In this document: in pieces, positions 62,694 to 64,000 of the stretch
Position numbering within the stretch: the first letter of the stretch is position 1
Layout of the letters: each line of letters opens with the position of its first letter
Origin: an uncultured Verrucomicrobiota bacterium
Lineage (GTDB): Bacteria > Verrucomicrobiota > Kiritimatiellia > Kiritimatiellales > Tichowtungiaceae
NCBI GenBank assembly: GCA_903831085.1
Contig: CAIKWE010000039.1
Span: 46,496 to 110,495 of the forward strand
Length of the DNA stretch: 64,000 bases
Direction: 5' to 3'
Made by a program: the position numbers and the translations under genes
The notes under the pieces: generated by a model
The model's input: only the letters and a program-made list of their open reading frames with translations
What the model was told of the DNA's origin: nothing
The model's database searches: none

Positions 62694-63566
62694 TTAAGCG
62701 ACCACTTTGTTCAGGCCGATTTCAATAATTCCTTCAGCACCGGCGGCTTTCAGTTCGGGAATAATTTCCCGCACCACCGATTCGTTCACCACCGTTTCAA
62801 CGGCATACCAGCCGGCATCGGAAAGACTGCTCACGGTCGGCGAGTGCAGAGCCGGAAGCAGTTTTTTAACCCGGTCGATATTTTTTGCTTCGACATTCAT
62901 CTTGAGAAGCACCTTGTCGGCGGCATTCAGCGCGGCCGTCAGCAGCAGGGCGATTTTCTCAAGCTTTGAACGTTTCCAACTGTCGGCCCAAGCCGTTTTG
63001 TTGGCGAAAAGTTTTGTGTAGGACTCCATCAACGTATCCACAATGCGCAGATTGTGTGCGCGCAACGAGGAACCGGTTTCGGTGATGTCCACGATCGCAT
63101 CCGCGAAATCAGGCACTTTGACTTCGGTAGCACCCCAGGAAAATTCTACAGTGGCTTTCACGCCGTTTTTAGCCAGCCAGCGTTCGACAATTCCAACGCC
63201 TTCGGTGGCGATTCGTTTGCCTTCGAGATCCTTAACGGACTTGATCGGGGAGTTTTCCGGCACGGCCAGCACCCAGCGCACTGGGCGTTTGGTCTGCTTG
63301 GAATAAACCAGACTGCACACATCCTGCACATCAGAGCCGTTGGCTTCGATCCAGTCCAGACCCGCAATACCAGCGTCCAGCATGCCCAGCTCAACGTAGC
63401 GGCTCATTTCCTGCGGACGGAGCAGGCGGAGTTCAATTTCCTTATCGTCAATGGAAGGAAAATAGGAACGCGAACTGCCGGAAATATTAAATCCGGCCTT
63501 CGCAAACAGGGCATAAGTGGAGTCCTGCAGACTGCCCTTCGGTAATCCTATTATCAGTTTGTTCAT
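62694..63566 (-). CDS. hisG: ATP phosphoribosyltransferase, long form
   Basis: 290 residues from ATG at 63566. [13 protein letters not shown] is the N-terminal signature, followed by [46 protein letters not shown] is the PRPP-binding region. The C-terminal regulatory ACT-like domain (residues about 215-290, with HSPTVSSL ... [23 protein letters not shown]) makes it the long, HisZ-independent form. It catalyses the first step of histidine synthesis. No other his genes are in the window. Confidence 0.95.
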   Translation of the reverse strand: MNKLIIGLPKGSLQDSTYALFAKAGFNISGSSRSYFPSIDDKEIELRLLRPQEMSRYVELGMLDAGIAGLDWIEANGSDVQDVCSLVYSKQTKRPVRWVLAVPENSPIKSVKDLEGKRIATEGVGIVERWLAKNGVKATVEFSWGATEVKVPDFADAIVDITETGSSLRAHNLRIVDTLMESYTKLFANKTAWADSWKRSKLEKIALLLTAALNAADKVLLKMNVEAKNIDRVKKLLPALHSPTVSSLSDAGWYAVETVVNESVVREIIPELKAAGAEGIIEIGLNKVVA

Positions 63567-63650
63567 ATTCTCTAGATTGCTTCCTTTTCTAAACAAGAGC
63601 GTCGGACTATACGGAAAACCTCAGGATGCGTCCACCGTTATTTGCCCTTT

Positions 63651-63768
63651 TTCCGATGTTTGGAAAAAACGGCGCAAAAACTTCCAAACATTGGAACCCG
63701 GCGAGGCCGGTTCATTCAATTTTTCCAATCATTGGAAGGAAAAGAGACAGGGTTTCCAAGCATTGGAA
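63651..63768. repeat. Array of four TTCCAA-N3-TTGGAA palindromes
   Basis: TTCCGATGTTTGGAA (63651), TTCCAAACATTGGAA (63682), TTCCAATCATTGGAA (63723) and TTCCAAGCATTGGAA (63754) lie within 118 bases upstream of hisG. The first two have complementary spacers. After the array, GAGTCAGCGAGAGGGGCC resembles the GCGAGAGAGGCC repeat. The stretch 63567-63879 (313 bases) holds no other gene I can support. Confidence 0.95.
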
Positions 63769-63879
63769 AAACGAGTCAGCGAGAGGGGCCTTTGGCGATT
63801 TTCTACTCAGGCGAAGCGTCGGCAATTAGTGGATTATCGGACTGACCCCGTTCCTGACGTTCCTTTTATCTTCGTCAGA

Positions 63880-64000
63880 ATGAAATCTGCCATGTCCTGG
63901 TCTTTAGAAGAGCACATCCAGAGCAATGGAGATCCTCCCGAATTAGAAATGCGCATAAACTCTTTTTTAAAAAACTGCCAAATAAATAAACCAACCGATA
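63880..64000 (+). CDS. Start of an open frame running off the window, unknown function
   Basis: From ATG at 63880 the frame reads MKSAMSWSLEEHIQSNGDPP and on, without stop, to the window end (40 codons). The composition is more AT-rich than usual here. There is no strong ribosome binding site. It may be a real gene start; too little is present to judge. Confidence 0.35.
   Translation, partial: MKSAMSWSLEEHIQSNGDPPELEMRINSFLKNCQINKPTD

Noticed and set aside
1..64000. CRISPR arrays, tRNA and rRNA genes
   Set aside because: The repeated units are scattered, not regularly spaced with unique spacers, and no T-loop (GGTTCGAATCC-like) or rRNA signature was seen. The one GATTCGAGCCC-like stretch lies in uvrA coding sequence.

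Overview
This 64 kb window reads as a chromosomal segment of a bacterium of the PVC superphylum, most likely Kiritimatiellota or a close relative (Lentisphaerota/Verrucomicrobiota). This is inferred from several traits seen together: a roughly 700-residue GreA with a long N-terminal extension as in Chlamydiae, four PEP-CTERM proteins, secreted proteins with calcium-binding D-x-D-x-D-G repeats, an SGNH hydrolase with a Y-Q-G-R-L/P-Y-A-L domain, tiny basic ribosome-type proteins and a GxxExxY protein. I see no tRNA, rRNA, CRISPR array, prophage or complete insertion sequence.

Layout. 1-2.7 kb: partial shikimate kinase, a small basic protein, a hotdog thioesterase and an Lrp regulator overlapping an aminotransferase gene. 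2.9-5.4 kb: two secreted surface proteins, one with a 13-base poly-G tract inside its reading frame. 5.8-18 kb: purine synthesis (purH, a PurS-PurS-PurL fusion, purQ) interleaved with a hexose-phosphate mutase, an M48 lipoprotein protease, an oxidoreductase, a fused PabB-PabC and ilvC. 18-25 kb: rpsO, pnp, an AddB-like nuclease, a GxxExxY element bounded by inverted repeats, and kdsD. 25-30 kb: a leftward TPR/ExbB/ExbD/TonB-like/zinc-ribbon operon and a divergent crcB. 30-40 kb: uvrA, two small envelope proteins, a PEP-CTERM protein, a NUDIX hydrolase, dgt, a DUF5808-type protein, prmC, rlmA and dinB. 40-44 kb: three tandem PEP-CTERM genes and glnS. 44-51 kb: an Rrf2 regulator and cysK, then a mevalonate-pathway cluster (HMG-CoA reductase, type-2 IPP isomerase, HMG-CoA synthase, mevalonate kinase, second mevalonate-kinase-like enzyme). 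51-64 kb: long GreA, a GH43 glycosidase, an NtrB/NtrC-type pair, a GT-C membrane glycosyltransferase, fmt, a TPR lipoprotein, a hidden 29-codon mS38-like gene, hisG and the start of a further frame.

The most unusual property is the load of short repeats, many inside housekeeping genes and in frame. (1) The palindrome TTCCAA-N3-TTGGAA occurs 15 times perfectly and 14 more times with one mismatch; about 0.004 perfect copies are expected by chance. (2) REP/BIME-like elements of about 50 nt (GTGG or GTAG foot, two hairpins, closing outer stem) keep their fold while their sequence changes; six lie in coding sequence, three of them in the pabB-pabC fusion. (3) Heptanucleotide tandem arrays occur at four places, twice just before the SAM-binding motif of a methyltransferase. 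(4) A 430 bp GxxExxY unit has 30 bp inverted repeats that contain its start codon and its stop codon. Together these suggest a genome colonised by short non-autonomous elements whose proteins tolerate the inserted peptides.
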